From: Daphnia carinata
Taxonomy: Eukaryota; Arthropoda; Branchiopoda; Diplostraca; Daphniidae
Reading direction: 5' to 3'
Length of the DNA: 64,000 nt
Assembly: GCF_022539665.2 (NCBI RefSeq)
Contig: NC_081335.1
Location: 8,494,001 to 8,558,000, forward strand
In this document: piece by piece, positions 1 to 12,014 of the stretch
Layout of the letters: every line of letters begins with the position of its first letter
Position numbering within the stretch: position 1 is the first letter of the stretch
Translations under genes and position numbers: made by a program
Notes under the pieces: generated by a model
Databases searched by the model: none
What the model was told of the DNA's origin: nothing
The model's input: only the letters and a program-made list of their open reading frames with translations

Positions 1-997
1 TGACGCCAATAGTTTCTTCCCATTTCCACAGGACACGTTGTGACAGCCGGGCAAAAGTAGATAGGAAAATGCGACGGACATCATCCGGAATATCGTTCCC
101 TTTTAAAATGGAACCGAAACTGACAACGATGAATCCATCTTCACCAGAACCATCAACAAATGATTCCAATTCGTGTGGCAGTGGTTGAGGTGGAACGCAA
201 TGCAATCCACCTGCTTCAATAACTGCCGAAGATGTTGGTATCTGGTAATTAATACTGAAATGAGTATTAATAATTAATAAACTCAAATAATGGCTTTCAA
301 TCTCTTTGACGTTTGTTAGATTGTCTCCCAACATGTCACGAGCGATACGATCGACGACAGGCGTCATAAACCAATGGCGAAAGTACAAGACCACCAAGGT
401 TGAAATCGTATTGAATACACGCTGATGTAGATTCATTTCATCTGTAAAACTGAGTCCAGGATTAGGGAAATGTTCGATGGCTAAAGGTGAACCCACAATG
501 TCCAATAGCCAAGGCGTCGGTGCTATGCCGTTCATGTAAATGAGCGGAGCGTCGAGGATTCGAATCAAAGGTAAAACACAATCATTCAAAATTGCTTCGA
601 CTATAATTAAATCGTATTTTTCTTTAGTGTTCATCAACTGATGGAAGATGGGATCTTGGTAAATTGCTTTGCAAAAGATTTCCAATCGATTGGCCATGTT
701 GAAAAAGAGTTGGAATTGATTGTTTCGATCTTGAAATTTGACTTCATGGTCGATGTTGAATTTCTCCAATTGCGGCGAATATAGCAGACGTAAGTTAGTT
801 TGATTTAGGTTGCTTTGTGGTTTCAATCCATTCCAAAATGTCACAGAATGGCCACGATCTACCAAGGCGTTCACAACTGGTTTGAAGAAATTGCTGTGAC
901 TGGGCGCAGTGATTGGTGATAGAAACAGAATATTAGATCCATTGGCCGTCTTGCTGCTGAACAAGGTCAATAACATCACAATTGCACTAACTGACAT
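1..997 (-). CDS. UDP-glycosyltransferase (UGT), N-terminal part, runs off the left edge
   Basis: One uninterrupted frame from ATG at 997 gives 332 codons and is still open at base 1. The start encodes a hydrophobic leader (MSVSAIVMLLTLFSSKTANG), followed by the UGT-type beginning NILFLSPITAPSHSNFFKPV and later GFIVVSFGSILKG, the strand that opens the C-terminal half. Family knowledge: ER-anchored UGTs transfer a sugar from a UDP-sugar to small lipophilic compounds. Animal UGTs are about 520 residues, so about 190 residues, including the UGT signature and C-terminal membrane anchor, lie outside the window. No intron is needed in the visible part. The substrate cannot be inferred. Confidence 0.9.
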   Translation of the reverse strand, partial: MSVSAIVMLLTLFSSKTANGSNILFLSPITAPSHSNFFKPVVNALVDRGHSVTFWNGLKPQSNLNQTNLRLLYSPQLEKFNIDHEVKFQDRNNQFQLFFNMANRLEIFCKAIYQDPIFHQLMNTKEKYDLIIVEAILNDCVLPLIRILDAPLIYMNGIAPTPWLLDIVGSPLAIEHFPNPGLSFTDEMNLHQRVFNTISTLVVLYFRHWFMTPVVDRIARDMLGDNLTNVKEIESHYLSLLIINTHFSINYQIPTSSAVIEAGGLHCVPPQPLPHELESFVDGSGEDGFIVVSFGSILKGNDIPDDVRRIFLSTFARLSQRVLWKWEETIGV

Positions 998-2239
998 TTT
1001 TAAAATTGTTCTTTAGGAATCTCAACGAAACAAGTTCAATCGAATCCACTAAATCACATGATCGATTAAATTTAAAGCGACAGCAAACACGAGGACAACC
1101 GTCCACGTCGATGTCTCGGCACAAGAGAAAAACAACTGCGCAGACGACAGTTACCACACAACAATTGAGAATGTACCACAAGTCTAGGAGAAAAGTCTTG
1201 GCAAAAGCCATTTTAAGCTTTTTTTTTATAGGCACTTGGAGCCCGTCAGGCGTTTTTTGAGGTAAGAATTTTAGCCCTGAAGGTAATGATTACGTTCGTC
1301 TAGATTTTACGTGTATCGCTGCTGGATACAATTCCCCAACATTAACGTTGCGCAATTGTATGGAGTGTAATTACGTCGACCACTATGTACGTTCTTTCAT
1401 TGACCAAGGAGATCCGTAACGTAACTTCCTCATTTTTTTAGCGGTTGTATCCGTTGCCTAGGTCGCGTGGGACTCAGCTATACTCCTACAATGGTTCATC
1501 GTCTTGCATCAACCGTTTCATTGTTCTAGACGTGCTCAATCATCGTCATGCACGTCGCTGGAAGAGGTCAATTTCACGCGAGCATTCACCTTTCCCTTTG
1601 GAAAAACAGCCACCTATTTTTGGAGGAATAAAAGAAAACAGACATTTAAATGTCGACTTACCATTGCATTTCGCTACAATTGCCCAAGGTAAAATACATT
1701 TTTAAAAAACACAGGTTACCGAATTAGCAGACTTTGTGTTCTGTTGGCTGGCTCATTTATTTCCAAACAAGTGGAAAGATCCGTCCCCCGTTGAGCAAAC
1801 GCCAACCACCTGTTCAGGTAAGCTAATCAATGCTCTACCTTTGTAATATTTGTATTTTGAAATCCGAATCTTTTTCATCGCATTTTTTTTTCTTTACATT
1901 CGTTACGGGCAGTTCCATTAGACATCAAATTGTGTACCAGAAAACGATCTTAATGTTAAAACGCACAAGTACGTAGGCCGCCTTCGATAAATTTGGCCTT
2001 ACAAAGGGAAAAAAAGAAAGTTGGTTTGCGGTTGGACAACTTCCGCTTTCAAAAGACCAACAAATAATAACAACCATCTGTTGCGTACATTTTAAAATGA
2101 TTCACAACTAACACGTAATTCTGAATCTTTTTAAATGTACCTCATCTCTGAAGGTTCTTCCATTTGTACGAGAATGATTGGACGATATATCTTTGTCGTT
2201 CAATATTAATGGCATAACTATAAAAATGGAGAAAAAATA
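998..2239. other. Intergenic, 5' of UGT and 3' of the ZNFX1-like gene; no confident gene
   Basis: This 1.2-kb gap holds several short open stretches with plausible splice sites: an acceptor TTTTTTTAG before 1442 and a donor AAG|GTAAAATAC near 1690. The frames cannot be joined into one product. One stretch reads FTFPFGKTATYFW, loosely like DM4/12-type secreted proteins, but a stop follows. I treat it as noncoding or a decayed gene. Confidence 0.5.
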
Positions 2240-5200
2240 TCACAAACTCAAATTTTGGAACGATGCGAGACAATCGTCTGGCAGTTGCGGCTGGATAAAG
2301 AGCGGTCCCAATAAGATCCCAGAACTCGGATGGGTTAGATCAAACCTCATTATGGCCGCCACTAGTTTCAAAAGGGCATAAGCGTCATCCTCTTGACTTG
2401 TAGTCCACTTGCCTAATTCTTCATTTTGCAAAAGGATTTTTGCTTCTTCCAGCAATGTTCGGCATCCAGTGCCTATGGAAGACTGCGGCTCAACGCTCAA
2501 CATGGTCAAACATTGACGGAGTAGATCGAGACGTCGCCATTGGAACAAGGCATCCGTCAGGTATTGAATGCTCCACCTTCTCTGGGAAACTGCCAATGAT
2601 TGCATTTCCAAGCTCTTGTCTTGAACAGCTTTATAACTGTCCCTCAAATCATCTGCCCAGTCTTTGTTCAATTTAACTTGGCTCGACATGCGATCTTCGG
2701 TTGTATAAGAATAACTAGTTACCAGGTCTTTTCCAAAGGTAGCTGATAAACAGAGGTAATACATGCGTTGATAGATTTTCCATTGCTCATCGATGCTTTT
2801 GCCTTTCAATAGCGAATTGGCCGCATTCAATAGATTTTCATCCGACGAGTACTTGACTAGCAATTTAGTAATTTCGACTTGAATGTTGACTTTAGAAATC
2901 AAACGACATCCATCGGCCACACAAGTTGTCCCTGTTGCTTCATCGTTGGGCAATCTGTTGTTGTTGTTGATGGTACAGGGGATCTTGATGGAATGGCCGC
3001 ATGGTAATAACGTTTCTTCAACGTACTGGCACAATGCCACGGAATGATGGCACTGATTGCGACATGGCAATTGGCAAGGATGGCCGCAATCAAGTATAGC
3101 ACCGCATTTCAATTTGCATACAATCCCGCACATGGGGAAATTTTCCGGCTGTTTCACCTATTGCAATTGATTTATTAGAAAGGTAAAATAAAAAACAAAT
3201 ATTAAATGTTTTAATTACTTTAACAATTTGTTGATTGTGACGATCGCATCGAAGAGTTAATTCATTCGAGAGTTCACCGTTTGCAATCATAATTTTTTGT
3301 ACGTGAATCCACAGTTTACTGCCAGAGCCGGCCAGCAGCCGGATATTGCCCAGGATGAAAAGTCCGTGACGAGCACGAGAGAGGGCGACACACACTCGAT
3401 TAGGCGTCTTCAAGAATCCGACCGATTTGATTGCGTTATTGCGAACCAGCGATAAAATAATGATGTCATTCTCTTCGCCCTGGTAATTATCCACTGTCGT
3501 GATGTGGATCCGATCAAGCGATCGCAATTTGTATTGCTCTTTTCTATGGGCCTGTAAACTTCGCATTTGGGCAGCGTAGGTCACCAACACCGTGATCTTT
3601 TCTTGCTGAATACCTTTGATTTGAATATTAAAATTAATTTGGGAAATTGCAGGTATTTTACTTGATGTACCTTGGTCGCATAGGAAATGGGCCAAACGAA
3701 GAGTCATGGCGGCTTCGTGGCTATTATAAAAACTGCTACCACCTTCCTCACGAGCTTCGGGATGATCGTGATCGAGGAAGAAGACGCTACGAGTCATAGA
3801 AGGTACGGCAGGATGTTTGAGGACGCTTTCATGATTCTCCAGATTTTTGTAAACGGAAGGAACGATTAAACGGGCCACTTCAGGGCGCATCCTGTGCTGC
3901 ACAGCCAACATGACGGACGGGACGTTGTTCATAACTAAGCGCTCAAATAGCGACACATCCATGTGAAATTTATGGGCTAACTTGTGAACATTGCATTGCG
4001 GTCTCAATTGCAGATGATCGCCTATTAACAACACATTTATTATTTTAATTATTTTTAAAAAATTTCATAAAATGTAATACCAATCATGATGAGATGCTGA
4101 CAACTGGCTGTCAACGAGGCAATAATATGTGGCTCTAAAACCTGAGCTGCTTCTTCTACTAAGACTGTTAAATAAAATTAATGCAATTGATCAGTTAAAC
4201 TGAAAAACAAAAAGTACCGATTTTGGGCTTTAAAAGAGTGAGAAGATCACGTCTACGAGCAGCGCCGGTGGTGGTTAAACCGACGACGTCGACACAACGA
4301 CACAAAGCCTCTTCCGACTCGGCTCTGATTGCATTGAATTCGAGAATCTGACCTCGATATGTTTGCTCCAATTGGTGAAGTTTTAGCAAGTTCAGCGACT
4401 CGGACGCAAGACTGTGTTGTTGGCCAGTGTTGGATTTCTTTAAATTACTCAGTTTCTTCGCCACGCTTCGAATTTCGTCGACTGTATCCTGAATGCATTT
4501 CTTAAGGCCGTTCATACGACACTTGTGATACCAGTAAGCAGAATCGGCGTATTTTTTATAGTCTTGAGCAATCGTCTCCTTGAGAACCGACATTTTATAA
4601 CCTAAGTCAATAAAGAATTTAATATAAATCATTTTTTTTATAAAACATCATTCCATTAATACCTTCCAGCAGGGGAGATTGCGATTGATTGCCAATTCTA
4701 ATTAGTTTTTTAGTTACTTTTAAAACGCCTTCCAGAAATTGATCCAGGGCCTGATTGGTTAGGCAAATGACAACGATAGGACTACGTTTGTCTCTCCACA
4801 TGTCGCCGTAACGCTCCCAAAATCTGTGCATTTTCGCGCGATCGAATTTTGCCACCAGACGGGCATTGTCTACCACATAGTTGCCATCATCATGCCACAT
4901 GTGTTTGTTGTCCAGCAGGGTGGCAATAATTTTGCGACCGATGAATGTCTTGCCCGTTCCCGGTGGGCCCTGAATCAGCGCCAATCGGCGGGTCATGGCA
5001 GCGTGAAGAGCCACTCGCTGGATCGGATTGACGCCCAACTCAACGGCAGTCGGCCAGGTGCCAATGTTCAAAACATTTCTGATTACGACACAAGTTCCGT
5101 CCTTCTTCGTAATTTGGTAATCGCAACGTGCTGCCTTTATCGTGCTTCTGGGATTCATTAAATAGGCAGGTACACCGGGATCTTTTGTCCAGCCCAGTAT

Positions 5201-5935
5201 ATGTTCTTTGAACGGGAACGACTCTTCATTCAGCTGCTGATACGCTTCCATCACCACACGATAAGGTTCGTAAAAGACTTCGCATTCCAACATTGTGTAA
5301 CTCTTTTTGACAAAATCATCAGCAATGTGGGATGGATTGTAGATGCTAATACTCAGCCAACCTTTTTCCAGTTCTTCAGGATCGCTGTTGGATACAGTGG
5401 CAAGGATAATAAGTCGACTGGGGGCATTCCAAAGGCAGACCAGAGTGCCATGTATCAATCGTTTGCTCTTCTCCCAGTCAAAGCCGGGCATGGAATCAAA
5501 CCGGACATGGTAACGACGCCAAGCGTCAGGTTTATCGGGTACGCTTTGGCTGGATAGAAAAGAATTTTCGATGAAACTGACATTGCGGTAGAAATGAATT
5601 TGCTGATTTGGCTTGTCTGGTGGAACTTGTTCGTTGCCTTTGCAGAATTTCCCGATCGTATCACGAAGTGGCTGAATAAAATCGGCCCAGAGTAATCGAA
5701 AGTGAGTTTCCAGATACGTGTCTACATTCAGATAAGGTTTCCTGATGCAGTTTGGTTTCAGGAATTCGTCTGTAGTGGCATCAGCATTGGAGAGCAGATC
5801 GGTTATCAGAGGCATCAAATGCATCAGACGAAAGTCTGCTGTTGGTGGAATGGTAATTGGTTTGTTGCTTGGCACATAGTATGTGTGTTTCTTCTTGCTT
5901 GCTGGCTGTGGTGGATCCACTTTCTTTCCAGGCAT
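2240..5935 (-). CDS. NFX1-type zinc-finger helicase, ZNFX1-like (short form)
   Basis: Six exons (5935-4663, 4601-4218, 4164-4081, 4021-3671, 3613-3219, 3157-2240) join in phase to 1134 aa. SF1/Upf1-like helicase motifs appear in order: Walker A IQGPPGTGKTFIG (about residues 321-333), motif II VEEAAQ in place of DEAD, GDHLQLRP, QHRMRPEVA, TVDNYQGEENDIIILSLVR and VALSRARHG. After the helicase comes a short Cys/His cluster of NFX1 type (LKCGAILDCGHPCQLPC, then LPCGHSIKIPC) and an alpha-helical tail. Known for the family: ZNFX1 binds RNA, acts in antiviral dsRNA sensing in mammals and in small-RNA inheritance in nematodes. Vertebrate ZNFX1 is about 1900 aa with many zinc fingers; this copy has few and a short N-terminus. 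VEEAA is normal for ZNFX1. Confidence 0.9.
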
Positions 5936-6693
5936 GTTGGAAAATTAAGTATCTGGAACGTGTTCACACTGATCTAAGTAGAATACACAAATAAATTCAC
6001 GTTAGTAACCAACCAAGGTCAAAGTTTTCATTTACGCTAACTGCACAATTTAAACAACCACACAAATTTTACCATGAGTGTTGTGAAAAGAACTGACACT
6101 GCTCTCTAAAACATGAGAATTAAAAATGAACACGAATGAGTTTCAAATTTGAAACTCATTTTCCATCAAATATCAACAACTAACCCTAGGGAAATGAGTA
6201 AAGTGACAGCTAAAGAAATAGGCAACCATACCAATAGACCCTCATGACAAGTCTGAGCACCGAGGACGAATCGTCACAACCACCAAAGAACCAAGACATT
6301 TATAAAATGTGCACCAACAATGTGGAGTTCCCCTGCATTCTGTCAATGCTTACAACTACTGGGGAAAACTTTTGCCTCACTGTCCACGCGATGTTGGCAC
6401 TTGTTACTCAATCTGATTGCGCAAATTGCATAGTGGATTCTACGTCGTCATGCAGTCTGCTATAAGTGCCGGTAGACAACAGCAACTATGACTCATATTC
6501 TTCCCCTTTAGGGTTCTCTAGGATGTTTGTGCGACTTGTAAAAACTTTCAAAATTTAAAAGGCATGTCAGGCAGCATTCATCTGATTGGTCAGGCATAAT
6601 CCCAAGGAGTACCAACAACTGCTAACAGATGGCAAGGAATTCCAAGAACTTCTTTAAACCAAACAACAAAACTAGGAATTGCCACATGGAATG
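5936..6693. other. Intergenic, upstream of the ZNFX1-like gene
   Basis: AT-rich sequence with no supported gene. A 73-codon plus-strand frame (6244-6465) has no recognisable domain. One frame near 6520-6570 reads like a broken C2H2 finger but contains a stop. Confidence 0.5.
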
Positions 6694-7052
6694 TTATTCT
6701 GCGAACCCAAATATGATCTCTTTAAAGAACTCATTAGTGGGTATCTGACCGCATGGATTCATAGTAAAACGTAGACGACCCTGAAACTTATCGCTCAAAA
6801 TTACACGGACTAAACTTGAAATAATTGTTATACTTATTTTAAAAAGACCGGAAATGAAAAGTAGGTATAATAGCAAACAAAATTATAGTTCTAGAATCGT
6901 TTTTCACTACAAATTACTAACCGGATTATGGGAGAGCCCCGAGGCAAGTGAGCCGATGTCGCTAATGTGGGTACCGTAGGAACTTGTAGCAATAATAACG
7001 GTTTCCCCTTACGTTTCATAGCATTTCCGTACCGATGTTGCTCCACTATCAC
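6694..7052 (-). CDS. Possible last two exons of an unidentified spliced gene
   Basis: Two minus-strand blocks have good splice sites and stay open together. Exon 7052-6922 has acceptor CTTTCAG|GTGATAG and donor ATCCG|GTTAGT. Exon 6814-6694 has acceptor TTTCAAG|TTTAGT and ends in TAA. Joined they give 83 residues with segments such as KRKGKPLLLLQVPTVPTLAT and RLRFTMNPCGQIPTNEFF. The upstream exon is not settled: an ATG-led frame at 7531 (MASARVKSSCLHNWENAILA) is a candidate, but no join I tried reaches these exons without a stop. I do not recognise the product. Confidence 0.28.
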
Positions 7053-7155
7053 CTGAAAGTAAGGTATGCGAAAATAAGAGATGACAGGTTCACGAACATA
7101 GATAAATGTAAAGGGAAGAGATAACATTTCATGGAAGCGAGATGCAGTATACACC

Positions 7156-7332
7156 ATGTCTGTAGCATCTCAACGTCCATTTTGTTATTCTAAACGTGGT
7201 GTTGTGTTGCAACGTGCGCCGCAGCGCTTTATCAACGTTCCAGATTGGTCTTTGTTTGACCATTTTTCCACTTTGACTGTCCCGAACGTTACACAAGAAC
7301 GTAGTTTGGCAATGAGTCATGTCTTTTCCTAA
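7156..7332 (+). CDS. Small ORF, 58 aa, unidentified
   Basis: ATG at 7156 in context ACACCATGT opens a 58-codon frame (MSVASQRPFCYSKRGVVLQR at its start, then RFINVPDWSLF). An AATAAA lies about 10 bp past the stop. It overlaps minus-strand open frames, so it may be chance. No family is recognised. Confidence 0.2.
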   Translation: MSVASQRPFCYSKRGVVLQRAPQRFINVPDWSLFDHFSTLTVPNVTQERSLAMSHVFS

Positions 7333-7801
7333 TCTCTAACAGAATAAAGTGCGTTTATCTATCCGTAGCGAGGAAGTGTAATTAATGAGTCATACCAGCG
7401 TCACGGGTTTCCAGCACCTTGCAAAAAGCTCCTCCCGCAGTGTCCCTCTTTCGTTAGCCAATATTGCATTTTCCCAGTTATGCAAACAAGAACTCTTAAC
7501 ACGTGCAGACGCCATGGGCGCCAATATTAGATTACAGTAGTACACGTTCCTAATATATCACAATTTGTTGTATCTGTTAATAAAGCATTTACTATTTATA
7601 CACATCATATGCTATTAGGCTAATTGTTATATGTTTACTTTCCTGATTTTGTAGAAATTTCAGTATAAATTTTCTCTTACATTTCGTTAAATAAAACTGG
7701 CAACAATTAGAAACTAAAAATCAATGTTTTCGTAATTCGTCTGCTGTTTGGCGTTGACGTTTCTGTCTCGCCTAATTAGTAAATAATTGTAATTTAGAAA
7801 A

Positions 7802-8750
7802 ATGGCAGAACTATTATTGGATTCAAATATTCGATTCTGGGTATTTTTACCCATCATTATGATAACCTTTCTAGTGGGCATCCTTCGTCACTACTTCTCT
7901 CTAATTATAGCCAGTCAAAAGAAAGTTGAATTACTCCAGGTTCAAGATAGGTACGATTTTCATCCAGTATGTTGCTAGACTGCCGATAATATGAAATATT
8001 ACATTTTTAGCCAGGCGCTGGTTCGCTCTAGGCTGCTGCGTGAAAATGGAAAATTTTTGCCAAGGCAAGCTTTCTTAATGCGAAGACATTTCTTCAACAG
8101 CGAAGATATGGGCTACTTTAAAACACAGAAACGAGCTGCCCCCACAACCAATCCCATGACAGATCCAAATGCTATGACAGATATGCTGAAGGGAAATGTC
8201 ACAAATGTTCTCCCTATGATTATTATTGGAGGGTGGATCAATTGGGCCTTTTCAGGATTTGTTACAAGTATGTGTTTTCATACCCAATTTTAAAATCAAA
8301 TATGACAAGCAATCTCATGTTTCTGTGCATTATAGCAAAGGTGCCATTCCCTCTAACATTGAGATTCAAACCAATGTTGCAAAGAGGTGTTGAACTTGTA
8401 TCGTTGGATGCTTCATGGGTCTCATCAGCTTCATGGTATTTCTTGAATGTTTTCGGATTACGCAGTATATACTCTCTAGTCCTTGGAGAAAACAATGGTG
8501 AGAATAGACTTGTAAAGTAAGCATAATGGACAGCAAACAGAGTTCTAATTATCTGAATCTTTGAACAGCTGCCGATCAGACCAAAGCCATGGCTGACCAG
8601 ATGTCTGGCGCAGCCATGGCCATGCCGCAGGACCCCAAAGCAGCCTTCAAGGCAGAATGGGAATCGCTGGAGATTGTCCAGCACCAGTGGGCCCTGAGGA
8701 ATGTGGAAGCAGAATTACTTGGCACTACCTCTCATAGCAAAACAGATTAG
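7802..8750 (+). CDS. EMC3: ER membrane protein complex subunit 3
   Basis: Four exons (7802-7950, 8011-8267, 8336-8497, 8569-8750) join in phase to 249 aa, close to the roughly 260 of vertebrate EMC3 (TMEM111). The protein starts [20 protein letters not shown] and has three hydrophobic segments: about 12-33, 115-135 ([20 protein letters not shown]) and 160-190. Conserved blocks include [17 protein letters not shown] and [18 protein letters not shown]3 is a YidC/Oxa1-like core subunit of the complex that inserts tail-anchored and multipass proteins into the ER membrane. AATAAA at 8802 lies 52 bp after the stop. It reads toward AFG1L on the same strand. Confidence 0.97.
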
Positions 8751-9095
8751 ATGAATTATTATTCTATTGGTTTTCTGTATTACATTTGTCTGTAAACGTA
8801 GAATAAATACCTTGAATTCTAGTGTTTGTATATTAGTCATTATGGTTAGCCCTTGGCCGGTTCGGTAAGCAAAGTTGTGTCAGAGTGGTCGTGTTGAAGA
8901 TTTGCAGGATGATGTAACAGAAACTGGCAATGCCTGATTTCACTGCGTTCGTCTGCTTTTATTAAAGTTCTGTTTATTTTATGAAGTTTCTTGTAGACGG
9001 CTGTAGATATTTACAATGAAATCTAAAAGTTTGTGTTGTTGACAACATTGGCTACGCAGTTGTTATGAAAAATCAGTTTAAAAGTATAGCAAAAA
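8751..9095 (+). other. EMC3 3'UTR and AFG1L upstream region
   Basis: Contains the EMC3 poly(A) signal AATAAA at 8802-8807, then about 290 bp with no coding signal up to the AFG1L start. Confidence 0.55.
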
Positions 9096-10789
9096 ATGTA
9101 TAGAATTTATAGGGTTTTTCCTTTACTCCCATTATGCGAAAAATCTTTCGAAGTTACCTTGTTCCACCGTGTTAAGTTGGCATCGTCGTTTTGGGCTCAT
9201 GGTAATTTTTGGATTAACATCCTTCAATTCATAATGCATACAACATATTACAACATATATAGAAACTAGAAGCTCCTGCTGGTCAACAATAATTCTGATT
9301 TCTTTATTCGTTGGTGTTACCTACTAAAAGGTACACGAACTTTGGGTACCGCAGAACCATTGGAAATTGCAGATTCAGGGCCATTGGCAACATACAAAGC
9401 CAGAATAAAATCTGGCCACCTCTTGGAAGATAAATGTCAACTTCAGGCCATACACAAATTACAAGAGACGTATGATTCAATCAAGGGATACACACCAGCA
9501 AGCCAATCAAATTTACTGTCAAAATGGCTGGGTATACAGAAGAAGACAAATGTTCCCAAAGGACTTTACATCCACGGAGCTGTTGGCGGTGGCAAAACGA
9601 TGATCATGGACTTGTTCCACGACACGGTAGAAACGAATCGGAAGAAGCGAGTCCATTTCAACGCTTTCATGCTCGACATCCACCGCCGTATTCACGCGTT
9701 GAAAGATGGTTTTGTTCGACAATCGGGCAGCAAAAACTCCCGCGCAACTAATTACGATCCCATTCCGCCAGTAGCGTCCAATATCGCCAACGAGAGTTGG
9801 CTGATTTGTTTTGACGAATTTCAGGTACTTGAATTTTGTGCTCAAGTTAAAATTGCCTTACAGTTTAACAAGTTGTATAAAAGGTGACTGATATCGGTGA
9901 TGCAATGGTCCTCAAAAGGCTCTTTACCGAACTCTTTGCCCGTGGAGTAGTTGTCGTTGCTACCAGTAATCGTCCACCAGAAGATCTTTACAAAAACGGC
10001 CTTCAACGGACAAATTTCCTGCCTTTCATTGGAGTGCTCACCGATCACTGCAACGTTCACTGCCTCGATTCTGGAATCGATTACCGACAACGAGCCGCAG
10101 CAAACAGCGAACACAAGCTTTATTTCTCGTAACTGTCTTTCAATTTCATTATGCATTTCTAGGAAGTTAAAATTCTTTTTTTACAGGACTCAGGAAAACG
10201 GGGCTGAAAAAGAAGTTAGTCGTCTATTTAAATTGTTGTGCTCCAGAGAAAACGATACCGTACGGCCCCGAAATTTCATAGTGCAAGGAAGAAATGTTAC
10301 GTTTAATCGGACCTGCGGGCGAATTCTCGATACTACATTTGAAGAAATTTGCGATAGACCGTTAGGAGCTGGAGATTACTTACAATTGAGTAAAATTTTC
10401 CACACGGTCATCATTCGTGGTGTACCGCAATTGAACCTGAAGCTCAAATCGCCTGCCCGGCGTTTCATTACTTTAATTGATACGCTCTATGACAATCGTG
10501 TGAGGGTCATCATTAGTGCAGATGAGCCATTGCAACGGTTGTTTTCAAAGGAGCGAGATGCCGAGGTTTTGCTACAACAGACAATCTCCGTAGACGACAC
10601 AAATATGATTGGCAATCAGGTCTGGCGAAAAGAAATTTTCCCATAATTTATCAAAATTTAATATCTTTTGTTTAGGCTGCCAGTATATTTACCGGTGAAG
10701 AAGAGTTGTTTGCCTACGATCGGACAGTGTCCAGACTAAGCGAAATGCAGACTCAAGATTATTGGGCCATGTGGGACAAATCACGCTAG
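9096..10789 (+). CDS. AFG1L: AFG1-like mitochondrial ATPase (LACE1)
   Basis: Five exons (9096-9201, 9331-9824, 9884-10128, 10187-10619, 10676-10789) give 463 aa. The first exon was placed by extending upstream over the intron at 9202-9330. It starts [20 protein letters not shown], basic and hydrophobic with few acids, as expected of a mitochondrial presequence. The AAA-type ATPase core shows Walker A GAVGGGKT (118-125), Walker B LICFDEFQ (about 193-200), then [14 protein letters not shown] and [17 protein letters not shown]. Known role: AFG1L/Afg1 is a mitochondrial ATPase tied to turnover of respiratory-chain subunits. AATAAA follows at about 10811. It converges with RPL24, with 105 bp between stop codons. 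Confidence 0.96.
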
Positions 10790-10894
10790 CTTAATTGTAC
10801 ATTATAGGAATAATAAAATGTAAATTTCGACGTCGATGGTGGGTGTAATTCACACAGATGACAGTCAGAATACACCAGATGTTACAAAAACCAC

Positions 10895-11682
10895 TTAACG
10901 TTTGCCACCGACTTGGGGCTTCACTTTCTGGGAAGGCCGCGCTGCTTTGGTCTTGGGAGCTTTGGCGGCTTTAGGTGGTGCCATGGCAGCCTTCTTCTGG
11001 GCCTTGGCAGCCTTTGTTTTCTCCTTTGCAGCCCTAGAAATTTTCGAGAATTTGTTCATTTAAGTTCCAACAACTTAAACTAATAAGGGTAGCAATCTCA
11101 GGAAAAACAACTCACTTGATGGCCTGGTCTCTCTGGGCCTTGCGGACTTCAGGTTTCTGGTTGCGCTTGGCCAAGATCTCAGTCAGGGAAGCACCAACAA
11201 TAGCTCGCTGGAACTTCTGGGCCTTCCTGGTCTTCTTCTTGGCCTGTTCTTCTTCCTGACCCTTCTTGTGCTTACGCCTAATGTTAAAATCAAGTTTAGA
11301 AACCCTGACAGCACATCATGTTTACATGTTCCTTTACCTGTAAAGAACTGTCCAGGTAGTGTTACGAGGATTCCTCTTCATCAAGTGAGCGCGCTCGCAT
11401 TTCGAGTCCAAAAACTGGTAGGTCTGTATTAATTATTGACAATTATTAAACATATGCCATTTTGAATATCGCATATAGGACGCATTACGTACCCTTCCAT
11501 CGGTCCTGACCATAGTCTTTCCCTTTCCGGGATAGATCTTGTACCCGCTGTAGTGGCACAGTGAAATCCTGTAACACAAGATGTAGAAAAATGTAGATAA
11601 TATGTTGACACTCCATTTAGATCACTTTAAGTTGCGATGAAACTGAAATATCCGGATGAAAATGACGGATTACTTACTTCAT
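10895..11682 (-). CDS. RPL24: 60S ribosomal protein L24 (eL24)
   Basis: Five exons (11682-11678, 11568-11493, 11423-11338, 11277-11116, 11033-10895) give 155 aa, the usual eL24 length. The first coding exon is only five bases (ATGAA) before a GTAAGTAA donor. The protein reads [19 protein letters not shown], then [29 protein letters not shown] and [20 protein letters not shown], with a Lys/Ala-rich tail ending GGKR. eL24 is a large-subunit ribosomal protein at the subunit interface. The gene is divergent from CEP97. Confidence 0.98.
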
Positions 11683-12014
11683 TGTGGCTTATTCGGAGAC
11701 GAAGTGGGCTAAGAAAAAAATCTCGTCAACTGATGTGAAGCCTCTTCTCTTCCTTTCTTCTCTCGTAGCAACTGCGGCTATGTTGCCATACTTGAATAAT
11801 TCAAAATTGATTTTTTAAAATCCGGAATTCGGAAAGAATTGCAGGTATTATATTTGCTAAAACCAACTATAGCTAAAGATGAAAATTTTAGAAAAAATAC
11901 CGCAATTTGGCTACGCTTTATTATAAGCTTTTAAATTTTACTCGTATTTGAAATTATTTATTCATTAATCTGGATGACAGCAGCAGTGGGACATTCCATC
12001 TAAACAACAATACG
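11683..12014. promoter_or_regulatory. Shared upstream region between RPL24 (-) and CEP97 (+)
   Basis: The two start codons are 332 bp apart and point away from each other, so this short interval must hold both promoters. I see no TATA box. A plus-strand pyrimidine run (about 11742-11766) lies on the RPL24 side. Bidirectional control is inferred from layout only. Confidence 0.5.

Noticed and set aside
1442-1725. Possible DM4/12-like exon (FTFPFGKTATYFW) with acceptor and donor
   Set aside because: Flanking candidate exons join only in other frames or through stops; the match to DM4/12 is weak and short.
6490-6660. C2H2 zinc-finger-like reading (CLCD...KFKRHVRQH)
   Set aside because: An in-frame stop lies inside the finger and no neighbouring fingers exist; likely chance.
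9342-9887. AFG1L start at the TTG near 9342
   Set aside because: A spliced upstream exon supplies an in-frame ATG at 9096 and a mitochondrial-type leader.
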